The translations under genes and the position numbers were made by a program. From Methylocystis rosea (GTDB taxonomy: Bacteria; Pseudomonadota; Alphaproteobacteria; Rhizobiales; Beijerinckiaceae), in the NCBI RefSeq assembly GCF_003855495.1, contig NZ_CP034086.1, positions 1,897,501 through 1,961,500 of the forward strand: a DNA stretch of 64,000 nt. Reading direction: 5' to 3'. Below, one piece after another: positions 8,323 to 16,979 of the stretch; position 1 is the stretch's first letter, and every line of letters begins with the position of its first letter. The notes beneath the pieces are model-generated. The model ran no database searches and was not told the origin of the DNA. It saw only the letters and a program-made list of their open reading frames with translations.

Positions 8323-8739
8323 TCAGGCCCATTCTTGCCAATGTCCGTCTTCGAAAATGCGCCATGCCCGCAACCCCGCCTTTGCGACTACGAGCCGTCC
8401 CGCCTTCGCCTCGGCGACAAGATGCTTGAATATGAGAGGATTGCGCCAGGAAAACGGCTTTTCCGGGTCGCAGACCGCGTGGTATTCGTCGCTGTCGGGG
8501 TCGTCCATCAGCAGCGTGCCGACCTTGTCGGGCCGCAGTTGGGAAGTAAAGCTGCGCTCATCTTTCCATCGGCAGTAGTAGTCGCGACACACGTCCGGAC
8601 GCGTGTCATAAACGCCGCAGCCGCCCGTCAGCGCGCAATGCTCGCAGAGCTTGCCTGCGGGCTTCTTGAACTCTTCGATTTCAAGAACCTTGCAGCAGAA
8701 GTAGCAGGAGCCGCAGGCCTTGCCTGGAATGTCGAGCAT
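8323..8739 (-). CDS. YkgJ-family cysteine cluster protein
   Basis: This small cytoplasmic protein (138 residues from ATG 8739; a TTG at 8748 is in frame) has the cysteine pattern of the YkgJ/UPF0153 zinc- or iron-binding family: CGSCYFCCKV, then CEHCALTGGCGVYDTRPDVCRDYYCRW. The eleven N-terminal-half cysteines probably bind metal. The biochemical role is unknown. It is followed downstream by the DUF3108 gene on the same strand, with about 85 bases between them. Confidence 0.88.
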   Translation of the reverse strand: MLDIPGKACGSCYFCCKVLEIEEFKKPAGKLCEHCALTGGCGVYDTRPDVCRDYYCRWKDERSFTSQLRPDKVGTLLMDDPDSDEYHAVCDPEKPFSWRNPLIFKHLVAEAKAGRLVVAKAGLRAWRIFEDGHWQEWA

Positions 8740-8834
8740 GTCGGTCAAGCGCCTGATGGCGTGAGAATCGAATCGGCGTATTGTGAACGCCGCACCGCCG
8801 GATGCAAGCAGCGTCAGGATCAGCGAGCCGAGCC

Positions 8835-9707
8835 ATGACGCGTATAATCGACCCCGCCTCTCTTTTCGTGTCCGCCGCGTGGCTCGCCGAACGTCTCGAC
8901 GCGCCCGATCTCGTTGTCTTCGACGCGTCGTGGCACATGCCGGCGACCGGCCGCGACGCGCGCGCCGAGTTCCTTGCGGGGCACATACCCGGCGCGCAAT
9001 TCTTTGATATAGACGCCGTCGCCGATCCGTCCACCGACCTGCCGCATATGCTGCCCAAGCCCGAAGTCTTCGCGGCGGAGATGCGCCGGCTCGGATTCGG
9101 CGACGGCATGCAGGCGATCGTCTATGACAGCGTCGGCATATTTTCCGCGCCGCGTCTCTGGTGGACTTTTACTGTCTTCGGCGTGGAAAGGGTCTCGATC
9201 CTTGCGGGCGGCCTTCCCGCGTGGCAGGCCGAAGGGCGTCCGCTCCAGCAGGGAGAGGCGCGCAGGCGAGCGCCGGCGGCGTTTACGCCCCATTTCGACG
9301 CGAGTCTGGTCGCCGACGCGCCGGCCGTGCGGCGCGCGCTTGATCTCGGCGGGCCGCAGGTGGTCGACGCGCGCGGCGCGGAGCGTTTCCACGGATGGGC
9401 GCCTGAGCCGCGCCCGGGCCTGCGCTCCGGCCACATGCCCGGCGCGCTGAACCTTCCATTCGGCAATGTCCTCGAAGGCGGGAGACTGAAAGACAAGCTC
9501 GGACTCGAAGCGGCCTTTTCCTCCGCGGGCGTCAATCCCGACGCGCCGGTCATCGCCACCTGCGGCTCCGGGCTCACCGCTTGCATCGTCAGCCTCGCGC
9601 TCGCCGCAGCGGGCCGACCGCCGGCTACGGTGTATGACGGCTCCTGGTCGGAATGGGGGGCCCGGGAAGACCTGCCCGCGGTCATCGACGATCGCAGCAT
9701 CGCCTAG
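8835..9707 (+). CDS. sseA: 3-mercaptopyruvate / thiosulfate sulfurtransferase
   Basis: This 290-residue tandem-rhodanese protein transfers sulfur from 3-mercaptopyruvate (or thiosulfate) to thiophilic acceptors. The N-terminal inactive rhodanese domain has the FLAGHIPGAQFFDID motif. The C-terminal domain has VVDARGAERFHG and LRSGHMPGALNLPF, with the active-site loop CGSGLTA (catalytic Cys near residue 243). CGSG(V/L)TA points to SseA-type mercaptopyruvate sulfurtransferase rather than thiosulfate-specific rhodanese. The chosen ATG at 8835 gives the usual N-terminus. It is divergent from the YkgJ-family gene. Confidence 0.92.
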   Translation: MTRIIDPASLFVSAAWLAERLDAPDLVVFDASWHMPATGRDARAEFLAGHIPGAQFFDIDAVADPSTDLPHMLPKPEVFAAEMRRLGFGDGMQAIVYDSVGIFSAPRLWWTFTVFGVERVSILAGGLPAWQAEGRPLQQGEARRRAPAAFTPHFDASLVADAPAVRRALDLGGPQVVDARGAERFHGWAPEPRPGLRSGHMPGALNLPFGNVLEGGRLKDKLGLEAAFSSAGVNPDAPVIATCGSGLTACIVSLALAAAGRPPATVYDGSWSEWGAREDLPAVIDDRSIA

Positions 9708-9783
9708 ACAATAGGCTTATCGCTTAATTTAAGAGCATACAGTATATCTCAGAGGCGCCAAGCCTAAGTTGGGCGCCGGAACT

Positions 9784-9802
9784 TTGGCCATGGCGCGGCC
9801 AA
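9784..9802. promoter_or_regulatory. Inverted repeat TTGGCC-N7-GGCCAA upstream of glnB
   Basis: A perfect six-base dyad with a seven-base spacer lies 88 bases before glnB, in the 182-base gap after sseA. Its position would suit an operator for the glnB-glnA unit. It does not match the NtrC or sigma-54 consensus as I know them, so the assignment is a guess. Confidence 0.25.
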
Positions 9803-9868
9803 GGCGGCAATGTTAGAAGCTCGACGGCTCTTCAGCAGAGCCAAAGTCGCTAGCGGGCCGGGGCTTAA

Positions 9869-10228
<360 letters not shown>

Positions 10229-10338
10229 CACTGAGCCCCCGCCCCATGAGCTTTCTCGCCAACATCTTTCGACGCTCCGCCGCGCCCAATTCGAAAACAG
10301 CTAAACAGCAAGATCAGCAAAGAGAGGCATCGAACCAC

Positions 10339-11748
10339 ATGACAACGGCCAAGGACGTTCTTAAGCAGATCAAGGATAACGACGTTAAATACGTCGATTT
10401 CCGTTTTACCGACCCGCGCGGCAAGTGGCAGCATGTGACGTTCGACGTTTCGATTGTCGATGAAGAAGCTTTGACCGAAGGCATCATGTTCGACGGCTCG
10501 TCGATCGCCGGCTGGAAAGCGATCAATGAATCGGACATGACGCTCCTTCCGGATCTGGATTCCATCTCCGTGGATCCCTTCTTCGCGGCGTCGACGCTCT
10601 CCGTCGTCTGCGACGTCGTAGAGCCCGCGACAGGCCAGCCCTACAACCGCGACCCGCGCGGCATGGCCAAGAAGGCGATGGAGCATCTGAAATCGACCGG
10701 CGTCGGCGACACGGCCTTTTTTGGTCCTGAGGCCGAATTCTTCGTCTTTGACGACGTGCGCTTTTCAGCCGAGCCCTACGATACGGGCTTCACGCTGGAT
10801 TCGACCGAGCTGCCCTCCAATAGCGGCACGGCCTATGAGGGCGGCAACCTCGGCCACCGCGTGCGCACCAAAGGCGGCTACTTCCCGGTGCCGCCGGTCG
10901 ACGCCGGACAGGACATGCGCGGCGAGATGCTCGCCGCCATGGCGGCCATGGGCGTCAAGGTCGAGAAGCACCATCACGAAGTCGCCTCCGCCCAGCACGA
11001 ACTCGGTCTGAAGTTCGAGACGCTCGTCACGGTCGCCGACCACCTGCAGATCTACAAGTATGCGATCCATCAGGTGGCGCATTCCTACGGCAAGTCGGCG
11101 ACCTTCATGCCGAAGCCGGTTTTCGGCGACAACGGCTCGGGCATGCATGTCCATCAGTCGATCTGGAAGGACGGCAAGCCGGTCTTCGCGGGCGACAAAT
11201 ACGCAGGCCTCTCTCAGGAGTGCCTGTGGTACATCGGCGGCATCATCAAGCATGCGAAGTCGCTGAACGCCTTCACCAACCCGTCGACCAATTCGTATAA
11301 GCGTCTGGTTCCGGGCTATGAGGCGCCGGTGCTGCTCGCCTATTCGTCGCGCAATCGTTCGGCGTCGTGCCGCATCCCCTTCAGCTCCAACCCGAAGGCG
11401 AAGCGCGTCGAAGTTCGTTTCCCCGATCCGACGGCGAATCCCTATCTGGCCTTCGCCGCCATGCTGATGGCGGGCCTCGACGGAATCGCCAACAAGATCG
11501 ATCCGGGCGGACCGGCCGACAAGGATCTCTACGATCTGCCGCCGGAAGAATTGAAGGCCATCCCGACGGTGTGCGGCAGCTTGCGCGAAGCGCTCGATAA
11601 TCTCAAGGCCGACCACGCCTATCTGACGGTCGGCGGCGTCTTCAACGAGGACTTCATCAACTCCTACATCGACCTCAAGATGCAGGACGTGATGCGCTTC
11701 GAGATGACGCCGCATCCGGTCGAATTCGACATGTATTACAGCTACTGA
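10339..11748 (+). CDS. glnA: Glutamine synthetase type I
   Basis: This enzyme makes glutamine from glutamate, ammonia and ATP. The 469-residue length is that of dodecameric GSI-beta. Recognisable blocks include [31 protein letters not shown], and the adenylylation site [10 protein letters not shown] with its Tyr near residue 398, so activity should be controlled by GlnE and PII. The frame is open upstream to an ATG at 10246, but those 31 extra residues are unlike any GS. ATG 10339, with AGAGAGG upstream, begins [20 protein letters not shown] as expected. It is co-transcribed with glnB and ends at a strong terminator. Confidence 0.97.
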   Translation: MTTAKDVLKQIKDNDVKYVDFRFTDPRGKWQHVTFDVSIVDEEALTEGIMFDGSSIAGWKAINESDMTLLPDLDSISVDPFFAASTLSVVCDVVEPATGQPYNRDPRGMAKKAMEHLKSTGVGDTAFFGPEAEFFVFDDVRFSAEPYDTGFTLDSTELPSNSGTAYEGGNLGHRVRTKGGYFPVPPVDAGQDMRGEMLAAMAAMGVKVEKHHHEVASAQHELGLKFETLVTVADHLQIYKYAIHQVAHSYGKSATFMPKPVFGDNGSGMHVHQSIWKDGKPVFAGDKYAGLSQECLWYIGGIIKHAKSLNAFTNPSTNSYKRLVPGYEAPVLLAYSSRNRSASCRIPFSSNPKAKRVEVRFPDPTANPYLAFAAMLMAGLDGIANKIDPGGPADKDLYDLPPEELKAIPTVCGSLREALDNLKADHAYLTVGGVFNEDFINSYIDLKMQDVMRFEMTPHPVEFDMYYSY

Positions 11749-11795
11749 CGAAAAGACGCGGCCGCCGCGCCTTCGCGCTGCGGCCACATCACGTC

Positions 11796-11832
11796 AAACC
11801 GGAAGGCGACGCCTCGCCTTCCGGTTTTTTTT
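11796..11832 (+). terminator. Rho-independent terminator after glnA
   Basis: The stem AAACCGGAAGGCGA, a four-base loop and its complement are followed by eight T residues. It starts 48 bases after the glnA stop codon and would end the glnB-glnA transcript. Confidence 0.92.
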
Positions 11833-11866
11833 GCGCTTTTTTTCGACTGCACGTTGCGCGGCCGTC

Positions 11867-11895
11867 CTGTCGCATAGGCGTCATGAGCCTGTCAT
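11867..11895 (+). promoter_or_regulatory. Pho box with three 11-bp-spaced half-sites upstream of pstS
   Basis: Three seven-base repeats spaced by four bases are seen: CTGTCGC, atag, GCGTCAT, gagc, CTGTCAT. The last is a perfect match to the PhoB half-site CTGTCAT, the others match at five of seven positions. The 11-base period is that of PhoB tandem binding. The array ends about 144 bases before the pstS start codon and probably makes the gene phosphate-starvation inducible. Confidence 0.7.
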
Positions 11896-12039
11896 TTCGC
11901 CGAGCGAAATTGCGGCGAAAGCAAGAGCGTCTCACACAACATTCGGGCGGGCGTTCCCACGCCGTCTCCACGTCGATCGCGCGCTTGACGCGGCGAGGTG
12001 GTTTCGGCCGCAATGATTTTGATGCAACGGAGAAAAGCC

Positions 12040-13011
12040 ATGAAACTGCGCGCCCTCTCCGCCGCCGTCGCGGCTTTCGTAGTTTTGGCCGCCGGCGCTG
12101 TTGCGCTCGATCTGGAGCTCTCCCCCTACAAGGTCGTCAACGGACTTTCGGGAAAATTGAGGTCGGTCGGCTCGGACACGATGCATCACGAAATGGAGCT
12201 CTGGGCCGAAGGGTTTCAAGCGATCTACCCAAATGTGTCGATCGAACTTGTCGGCAAGGGTTCGAACACGGCGCCGCCGGCGCTCCTCTCGGGAGAATCC
12301 CAGCTTGGGCCGATGTCGCGGCAGATGAACCCCGATGAAATCGGGGCCTTCCAGGCGAAATATGGCTACAAGCCGACGGCGGTTCTGGTCGCGATCGACG
12401 CCTTGGCGATATACGTCCACAAGGACAACCCGCTCCAATGCATCAACATGGAGCAGATTGAGCGGGTTTTCGCCGCCGACCCGAAAAGCGGCGGCGGCAA
12501 GAGCATCCTAACCTGGGGCGAACTTGGCCTCACCGGCGAATGGGCGGCTAAGCCCATTGCTCTGCAGAGTCGAAATGCTTTGTCCGGCACCTATAAATAT
12601 TTCAAACAGCACGCCCTCGCCGGCGCCGACTTCAAAGACACCGTACAAATGCAGGTTGGCTCTGAAGCCGTCGTCAGCGAAGTGACGAAGGACAAATACG
12701 CGATGGGCTATTCCGGCATCGGCTACAAGACGGCGGGGGTTCGCGCGGTTCCGCTGTCGTCGGGCAAAAGCTGCTATGACGCCTCCTTCGACAACACGTA
12801 TTCGCGCAAATATCCGCTGGCGCGGGGTCTCTTTATTTACCTGATGAAGGACCCAAAGAAGCCGATCGACACGCTCAGCGGCGAATTCGTCAAATATGTT
12901 CTTTCGAGAGATGGTCAGACGCAGGCGAAGAAGGGCGGCTATTATCCGATCACCCGCAACATTCGCGAGCATGAGCTGACGCGCCTCGGCCTACTCGCAT
13001 CGGCGAATTGA
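12040..13011 (+). CDS. pstS: PstS-family phosphate-binding periplasmic protein (solitary)
   Basis: This 323-residue protein starts with a signal peptide (MKLRALSAAVAAFVVLAAGAVA). It then shows GKLRSVGSDTMHHEMELWAE, KGSNTAPPALLSGESQLGPMSR and SRNALSGTYKYFKQHALAG, which are phosphate-contact loops of the PstS/SphX family of solute-binding proteins. The start has GGAG ten bases upstream. No pstC, pstA, pstB or phoU gene follows, so it must serve a transporter encoded elsewhere or act as a secreted phosphate scavenger. The Pho box upstream fits this reading. Other anions cannot be excluded from sequence. Confidence 0.85.
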   Translation: MKLRALSAAVAAFVVLAAGAVALDLELSPYKVVNGLSGKLRSVGSDTMHHEMELWAEGFQAIYPNVSIELVGKGSNTAPPALLSGESQLGPMSRQMNPDEIGAFQAKYGYKPTAVLVAIDALAIYVHKDNPLQCINMEQIERVFAADPKSGGGKSILTWGELGLTGEWAAKPIALQSRNALSGTYKYFKQHALAGADFKDTVQMQVGSEAVVSEVTKDKYAMGYSGIGYKTAGVRAVPLSSGKSCYDASFDNTYSRKYPLARGLFIYLMKDPKKPIDTLSGEFVKYVLSRDGQTQAKKGGYYPITRNIREHELTRLGLLASAN

Positions 13012-13038
13012 CAGCAGGCGAAGGCCCGGAGCGCGCGC

Positions 13039-13812
13039 TCACTGACAAATGCGATAGCTGCCATTCGATCCATGGCGCTCGACGTCGAAATGAAGATGGC
13101 TTGCGTGATAGGGATCTGATCCAGGTCCAAGTATCGTGGTGAACCAGCCGCAAGCCGCCGTTCTTAGCGCCTTGACGTAAGCTGTCGATTGAGGATCCGG
13201 CTGAGCGTCGACGGCGATCTTTCGACCGTCCGAGAAAACAAATGCGCCGACATCAAGAGCGAGCCCTTTGGCGTGCGCGCTCAACTTGGCCCCGTTATCA
13301 TGATTGCGGCCGCGGCATTCGTAGCCTGGACCTGTGTCAATCGCGACGAGCGACGCGCCCATCGTCCCGGGGCCGAGCGGCGCCAGCAGATTTTTCACGT
13401 AATCGGAAAATTGTAGCGCGAAGGCGCAACCCAGCAGCGGCTTAGCATTGAGCGCGACGCGCCGTACGCCGACCGTGACTGAAAGAAGACGGACCGGCGC
13501 CTCGATCGCGCACCCGTCAAGCGCGCCGGCAGGCGCTTCGGCGGGTTCGAAAGCGACGCCAGCCGCGCCCAGATTCGCCATGCAATCCTCGGGGGGATGG
13601 GGCTCCACTTGCTGCGGCTTGGCGCCAACGGCAGGCTTTGCCTCCGGTAGGGGGATGGTCTGAAACGCCGGTCGTCGTGGCGGCGTCGGCGCGTCGAGCG
13701 CCCCAGCGGAAGTTGCGACACCGCTCAACGCCAGAACGAGCGCAACCTCGACCGTACAGCGCACAAGCTCGCGAGAGATCGTCGTCCTCATCATCGCCTT
13801 TAGCCGCGCCAT
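13039..13812 (-). CDS. Extensin-like C-terminal domain secreted protein
   Basis: This 257-residue protein has a hydrophobic signal segment (about residues 20-38) and a proline-rich linker, then the extensin_C domain found widely in Rhizobiales. Conserved parts are IDTGPGYECRGRNHDNGAKLSAHAKGLALDVGAF and YHASHLHFDVERHG, whose histidines and aspartate recall zinc sites of M15-type peptidoglycan peptidases. The four cysteines around CMANL, CAIEAP, CAFAL and CRG could form disulfides in the periplasm. A role in cell-wall metabolism is plausible but not demonstrated. It is convergent with pstS. Confidence 0.85.
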   Translation of the reverse strand: MARLKAMMRTTISRELVRCTVEVALVLALSGVATSAGALDAPTPPRRPAFQTIPLPEAKPAVGAKPQQVEPHPPEDCMANLGAAGVAFEPAEAPAGALDGCAIEAPVRLLSVTVGVRRVALNAKPLLGCAFALQFSDYVKNLLAPLGPGTMGASLVAIDTGPGYECRGRNHDNGAKLSAHAKGLALDVGAFVFSDGRKIAVDAQPDPQSTAYVKALRTAACGWFTTILGPGSDPYHASHLHFDVERHGSNGSYRICQ

Positions 13813-13863
13813 TCTTCTAATCCTGCAGAGGGGCGCCTACATTGGGGCGAGTGGAGGAAGCCA

Positions 13864-14217
13864 ATGTCGAACGCCATCACCGTCACAGTGCCGCATGATC
13901 TCGGCGTCGAAGCGGCGAAAGCCCGAGTCTCCGAACAGCTGGCAAGGATGCAACGCGAATATGTGGACAAGGTCGCGCATTCCGAAGTCACCTGGGCCGG
14001 CGACGTCGGAACGGTTCGCGTGACGGCGCTCGGCCAGACGGCGACGGCGCAGATCACGGTGCTGAAGGATTTGCTGCGCATCGACGTTCAGCTGCCGTGG
14101 GTGTTGGCGGCCATTTCCGGCAAGCTGCAGCAATTAATCTCGCGCAACGCCGGCGACGCCTTGCGCATCGGCCAAGCGCCGAAAAACGACGCTAGCGCCG
14201 CGCGTAAAACACCGTAA
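13864..14217 (+). CDS. Polyhydroxyalkanoic acid system family protein
   Basis: This 117-residue cytoplasmic protein matches the PHA_gran_rgn family: it starts ITVTVPHDLGVEAAKARV and continues with a helical segment, VTWAGDVGTVRVTALGQTATAQITV, and IDVQLPWVLAAISGKLQQLI. Members are linked to polyhydroxyalkanoate granules by genomic association; the mechanism is unclear. The start ATG 13864 has GGAGGAAG about five bases upstream. Its last 26 bases overlap the end of the convergent methyltransferase gene. No phaC, phaZ or phasin gene is visible in the window. Confidence 0.82.
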   Translation: MSNAITVTVPHDLGVEAAKARVSEQLARMQREYVDKVAHSEVTWAGDVGTVRVTALGQTATAQITVLKDLLRIDVQLPWVLAAISGKLQQLISRNAGDALRIGQAPKNDASAARKTP

Positions 14218-14887
14218 AGCGGTGGCGCTTCCAGCCGATGTCGGCATAGCGGAATCCCGCGTCTTCGAGCCAGGCGATCTGATCGGCGAAGGTCGCGCTG
14301 CGATCGAGCTCCGTGCGCTTTCTCGCCGCCGCGAAATCATCGGCGGCGATTCCTGACCCTCGGACATCCGCTTCCCAGCGGCGCTGATAGGCGTCCTCGA
14401 TTTCGCGCATCGCGCCGAGCGACTGGTCGGCGTTGAGGAACACGCCGCCGGGTCGCAGCGCATCATGAATCCGCCGGAAGAGTCGGCGCTTCGCCTCGTG
14501 ATCGAGATGGTGGATGGAGAGCGCCGAGACGACGGCGTCGAGCGGCCCAGGGAGCGGCGCGGTTGCATAGTCCGCGAGCGACAGGCGCAGGCGCGCGCCG
14601 TAAACCGCGAGCCGTTCGCGCGCCGCATCGAGCATCCTCGGCGCGAGATCGACGCCTTCGACCTGCGCGCGGGGAAACCGCTTGAGAATCATTTCCGACA
14701 AGAGACCGGTGCCGACGCCAAGGTCGACGCATCGAAATTCTCCTTGGCCGACGGCCTCTTCGAGAAGGTCGAGCGTGGTCCCGTAGAAGGCGTCGAAATG
14801 TGGAATGAGTTTGCGTCGCAGCGCGTCATAGCCGGGAACGGCGTTTTCGAAAGCGGCGCGCAGCGCGTCGAAATTCGACTCGGTCAT
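14192..14887 (-). CDS. Class I SAM-dependent methyltransferase
   Basis: This 231-residue cytoplasmic protein has a Rossmann-type methyltransferase fold. Motif I is VDLGVGTGLLSEMIL, motif II has the acidic GVDLAPRMLDAARERL and motif IV is LDAVVSALSIHHLDHEAKR. These resemble UbiE/Methyltransf_12-like enzymes and tRNA CmoA-like proteins, but the substrate cannot be assigned. The ATG 14887 yields the usual N-terminus; an in-frame extension to 14932 exists. The gene stands 42 bases downstream of the tyrA stop codon on the same strand and may belong to that transcript. Confidence 0.82.
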   Translation of the reverse strand: MTESNFDALRAAFENAVPGYDALRRKLIPHFDAFYGTTLDLLEEAVGQGEFRCVDLGVGTGLLSEMILKRFPRAQVEGVDLAPRMLDAARERLAVYGARLRLSLADYATAPLPGPLDAVVSALSIHHLDHEAKRRLFRRIHDALRPGGVFLNADQSLGAMREIEDAYQRRWEADVRGSGIAADDFAAARKRTELDRSATFADQIAWLEDAGFRYADIGWKRHRFTVFYARR

Positions 14888-14928
14888 ATGTGATTCCCGT
14901 ATAGACCGCGGCCGTGGAGAGACGGTTT

Positions 14929-15852
14929 TCACCGCCCTTCCGCTCGCCTTCCGAAGTCGGGCGCTGCCGTGTCCTGCCCCTGCTCGATGATCGAGCGGCG
15001 GATGTCGCGGGTGCGGGAGAAGAATTCCAGCAGCCCCTCCCCGTCGCCCCGCCGGATCATCCGCTGCAGCACGCTGAGATCTTCGTTGAAGCGTCCCAGC
15101 ATCTGCAGGACGGCGTCCTTATTGGCGAGGAAAATGTCGCGCCACATGATGGGATCCGACGCGGCGATGCGCGTGAAATCGCGAAAGCCGGACGCTGAGA
15201 ATTTGATGACCTCGGAACGCGTCTCATCGCCGAAGTCATCCGCCGTGCCGACGATGTTATAAGCGATGAGATGCGGCAGATGGCTGGTGAGCGCGAGCAC
15301 GGCGTCATGATGCGCGACGCTCATCGTCTCGACGTTGGCGCCCAAACGCATCCAGAACTTCGTCAGCCTTTCCACGGCTGCGGCGTCGGCGTTGTCGGGC
15401 GGCGTGAGAATGCACCATCGATTTTGAAACAGCGTGGCGAATCCCGCGTCCGGTCCGGAGAACTCCGTGCCGGCGATCGGATGGGCGGGAATGAAGCGCG
15501 CGGGTTCGGTAAGATGCGGCGCCATCTGCGCGACGACGGCGCCTTTCACCGAGCCGACGTCGGAAAGAACGGCGCCCTTTTGCAGATGCGGCGCGAGGCT
15601 TTGCGCAACGTCGCCGCAAGCGCCGACAGGCGTGCACACGATGACGAGATCGGCTCCACCCACCGCCTGCGCATAATCCTGTGTCGCAACGTCGGCGAGA
15701 CCGAGTTCGCTGGCGCGTCTGACGACCTGAGGCGATGAATCCATCACCGCGACATGCCGCGCCGCGCCGAATTGGCGCGCCGCGCGCGCGATCGACGAGC
15801 CGATGAGCCCGACGCCGATCAGCGCCAGGCGTTCACAAGCAGGATCAGCCAT
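14929..15852 (-). CDS. tyrA: Prephenate / arogenate dehydrogenase
   Basis: This 307-residue enzyme oxidatively decarboxylates prephenate (or arogenate) on the route to tyrosine. The NAD(P)-binding motif LALIGVGLIGSSIARAAR is at the N-terminus. Then VIVCTPVGACGDVAQSLAPHL, DVGSVKGAVV, and FIPAHPIAGTEFSGPDAGF with the catalytic histidine are all visible. The start ATG 15852 overlaps the hisC stop by eight bases. It is the third gene of a chorismate mutase, hisC, tyrA operon, which gives a short path from chorismate to tyrosine. The cofactor and substrate preference cannot be fixed from sequence alone. Confidence 0.95.
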   Translation of the reverse strand: MADPACERLALIGVGLIGSSIARAARQFGAARHVAVMDSSPQVVRRASELGLADVATQDYAQAVGGADLVIVCTPVGACGDVAQSLAPHLQKGAVLSDVGSVKGAVVAQMAPHLTEPARFIPAHPIAGTEFSGPDAGFATLFQNRWCILTPPDNADAAAVERLTKFWMRLGANVETMSVAHHDAVLALTSHLPHLIAYNIVGTADDFGDETRSEVIKFSASGFRDFTRIAASDPIMWRDIFLANKDAVLQMLGRFNEDLSVLQRMIRRGDGEGLLEFFSRTRDIRRSIIEQGQDTAAPDFGRRAEGR

Positions 15853-16975
15853 GAACGCCTGCTTGCGCGTCTTGCCGCACGCGGGCGCTCTGCATGAATT
15901 CAGCAAGCGCTTCGACGACGCGCTCATTCGCCTCCTGCGCGCCGACCGTGAGCCGCAGGAACTCCCCCATGCCATAGGCGCCGATGGCGCGCAGCACCAG
16001 GCCGCGCGACATGAGGAAGCGGTCGGCGTCGAGGGCCGTCAATCCCGGCGCGTTAGGGAAACGTATGGCGACGAAATTGGCGACGCTCGGCAGAACGTCG
16101 AGGCCGAGCGCGGAAATTTCTCGCGAGAGCCACGGCAGCCAGCGGTCATTATGCGCGATCGCCGCCTCGAGATGCGCGCGATCCGACAGCGCGGCGATCG
16201 CCGCGACTGAACCCGCGCTCGAGACATTGAAGGGCGAGCGGATTCGGTTCAGCGCGTCGATCACATGCGCGGGTCCGTAGGCCCAGCCAACGCGCAGGCC
16301 CGCGAGGCCGTAGATTTTCGAGAAGGTGCGGGTCATCACGACATTTTCATGCGCATCGACCAGCGCGACGCCCGCTTCATAATCCTCGCGCAGGACATAT
16401 TCGGCATAGGCGGAGTCGAGCACGAGCAGCACATGCGCGGGCAGCGAACGCGCCAGCCGCGAGACTTCATTCGCGGTCAGGAAAGTGCCGGTCGGATTAT
16501 TCGGATTGGCGAGGAAAACGATCTTTGTTCTCTCGCTCACACAGGCAAGCAGCGCGTCAACTTCCGCTGTGTAGTTCGTCTCGGGAGCGACAACCGGCGT
16601 TCCCCCCGCGGCGAGCGTGACGATCTTATATTCAAGGAACCCATGCTGGCTGTAGACGCCCTCGTCTCCGGGCCCGATGTAGGCGAGCGCAAGCAGCTCC
16701 AGAAGATTGTCCGAGCCGGCGCCGGCGATGATCCGGTCCGAGTTCAGCGCGTAACGCGCGCCGATCGCCTCGCGCAGGGCGCGCGACGAACCTTCGGGAT
16801 AAAGCGCCATATGGTCCGCCATGCCGCGCAGGGCCTCTATGGCGCGCGGAGATGGGCCGAGCGGCGTTTCGTTGGCCGACAATTTGAACACGCGCGCGGC
16901 GCCCGGCGCGGCGCTCCTGCCGGGCACGTAAGCGTCGATCGCGAGAACGGTTGAACGGGGGGTGGGCTTGGTCAT
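15845..16975 (-). CDS. hisC: Histidinol-phosphate / aromatic aminotransferase
   Basis: This PLP enzyme of 376 residues belongs to fold-type I aminotransferases of the HisC family. Visible features are FKLSANETPLGPSP at the N-terminus, ANPNNPTGTF, DSAYAEYV, the PLP lysine in TRTFSKIYGLAGLRVGWAYG and the substrate arginine in FLRLTVG. It sits between a chorismate mutase and tyrA with an overlap on the downstream side, so the likely job is transamination of aromatic keto acids or prephenate; histidinol phosphate is also possible because the family is often bifunctional in Rhizobiales. Confidence 0.93.
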   Translation of the reverse strand: MTKPTPRSTVLAIDAYVPGRSAAPGAARVFKLSANETPLGPSPRAIEALRGMADHMALYPEGSSRALREAIGARYALNSDRIIAGAGSDNLLELLALAYIGPGDEGVYSQHGFLEYKIVTLAAGGTPVVAPETNYTAEVDALLACVSERTKIVFLANPNNPTGTFLTANEVSRLARSLPAHVLLVLDSAYAEYVLREDYEAGVALVDAHENVVMTRTFSKIYGLAGLRVGWAYGPAHVIDALNRIRSPFNVSSAGSVAAIAALSDRAHLEAAIAHNDRWLPWLSREISALGLDVLPSVANFVAIRFPNAPGLTALDADRFLMSRGLVLRAIGAYGMGEFLRLTVGAQEANERVVEALAEFMQSARVRQDAQAGVHG

Positions 16976-16979
16976 GTGA

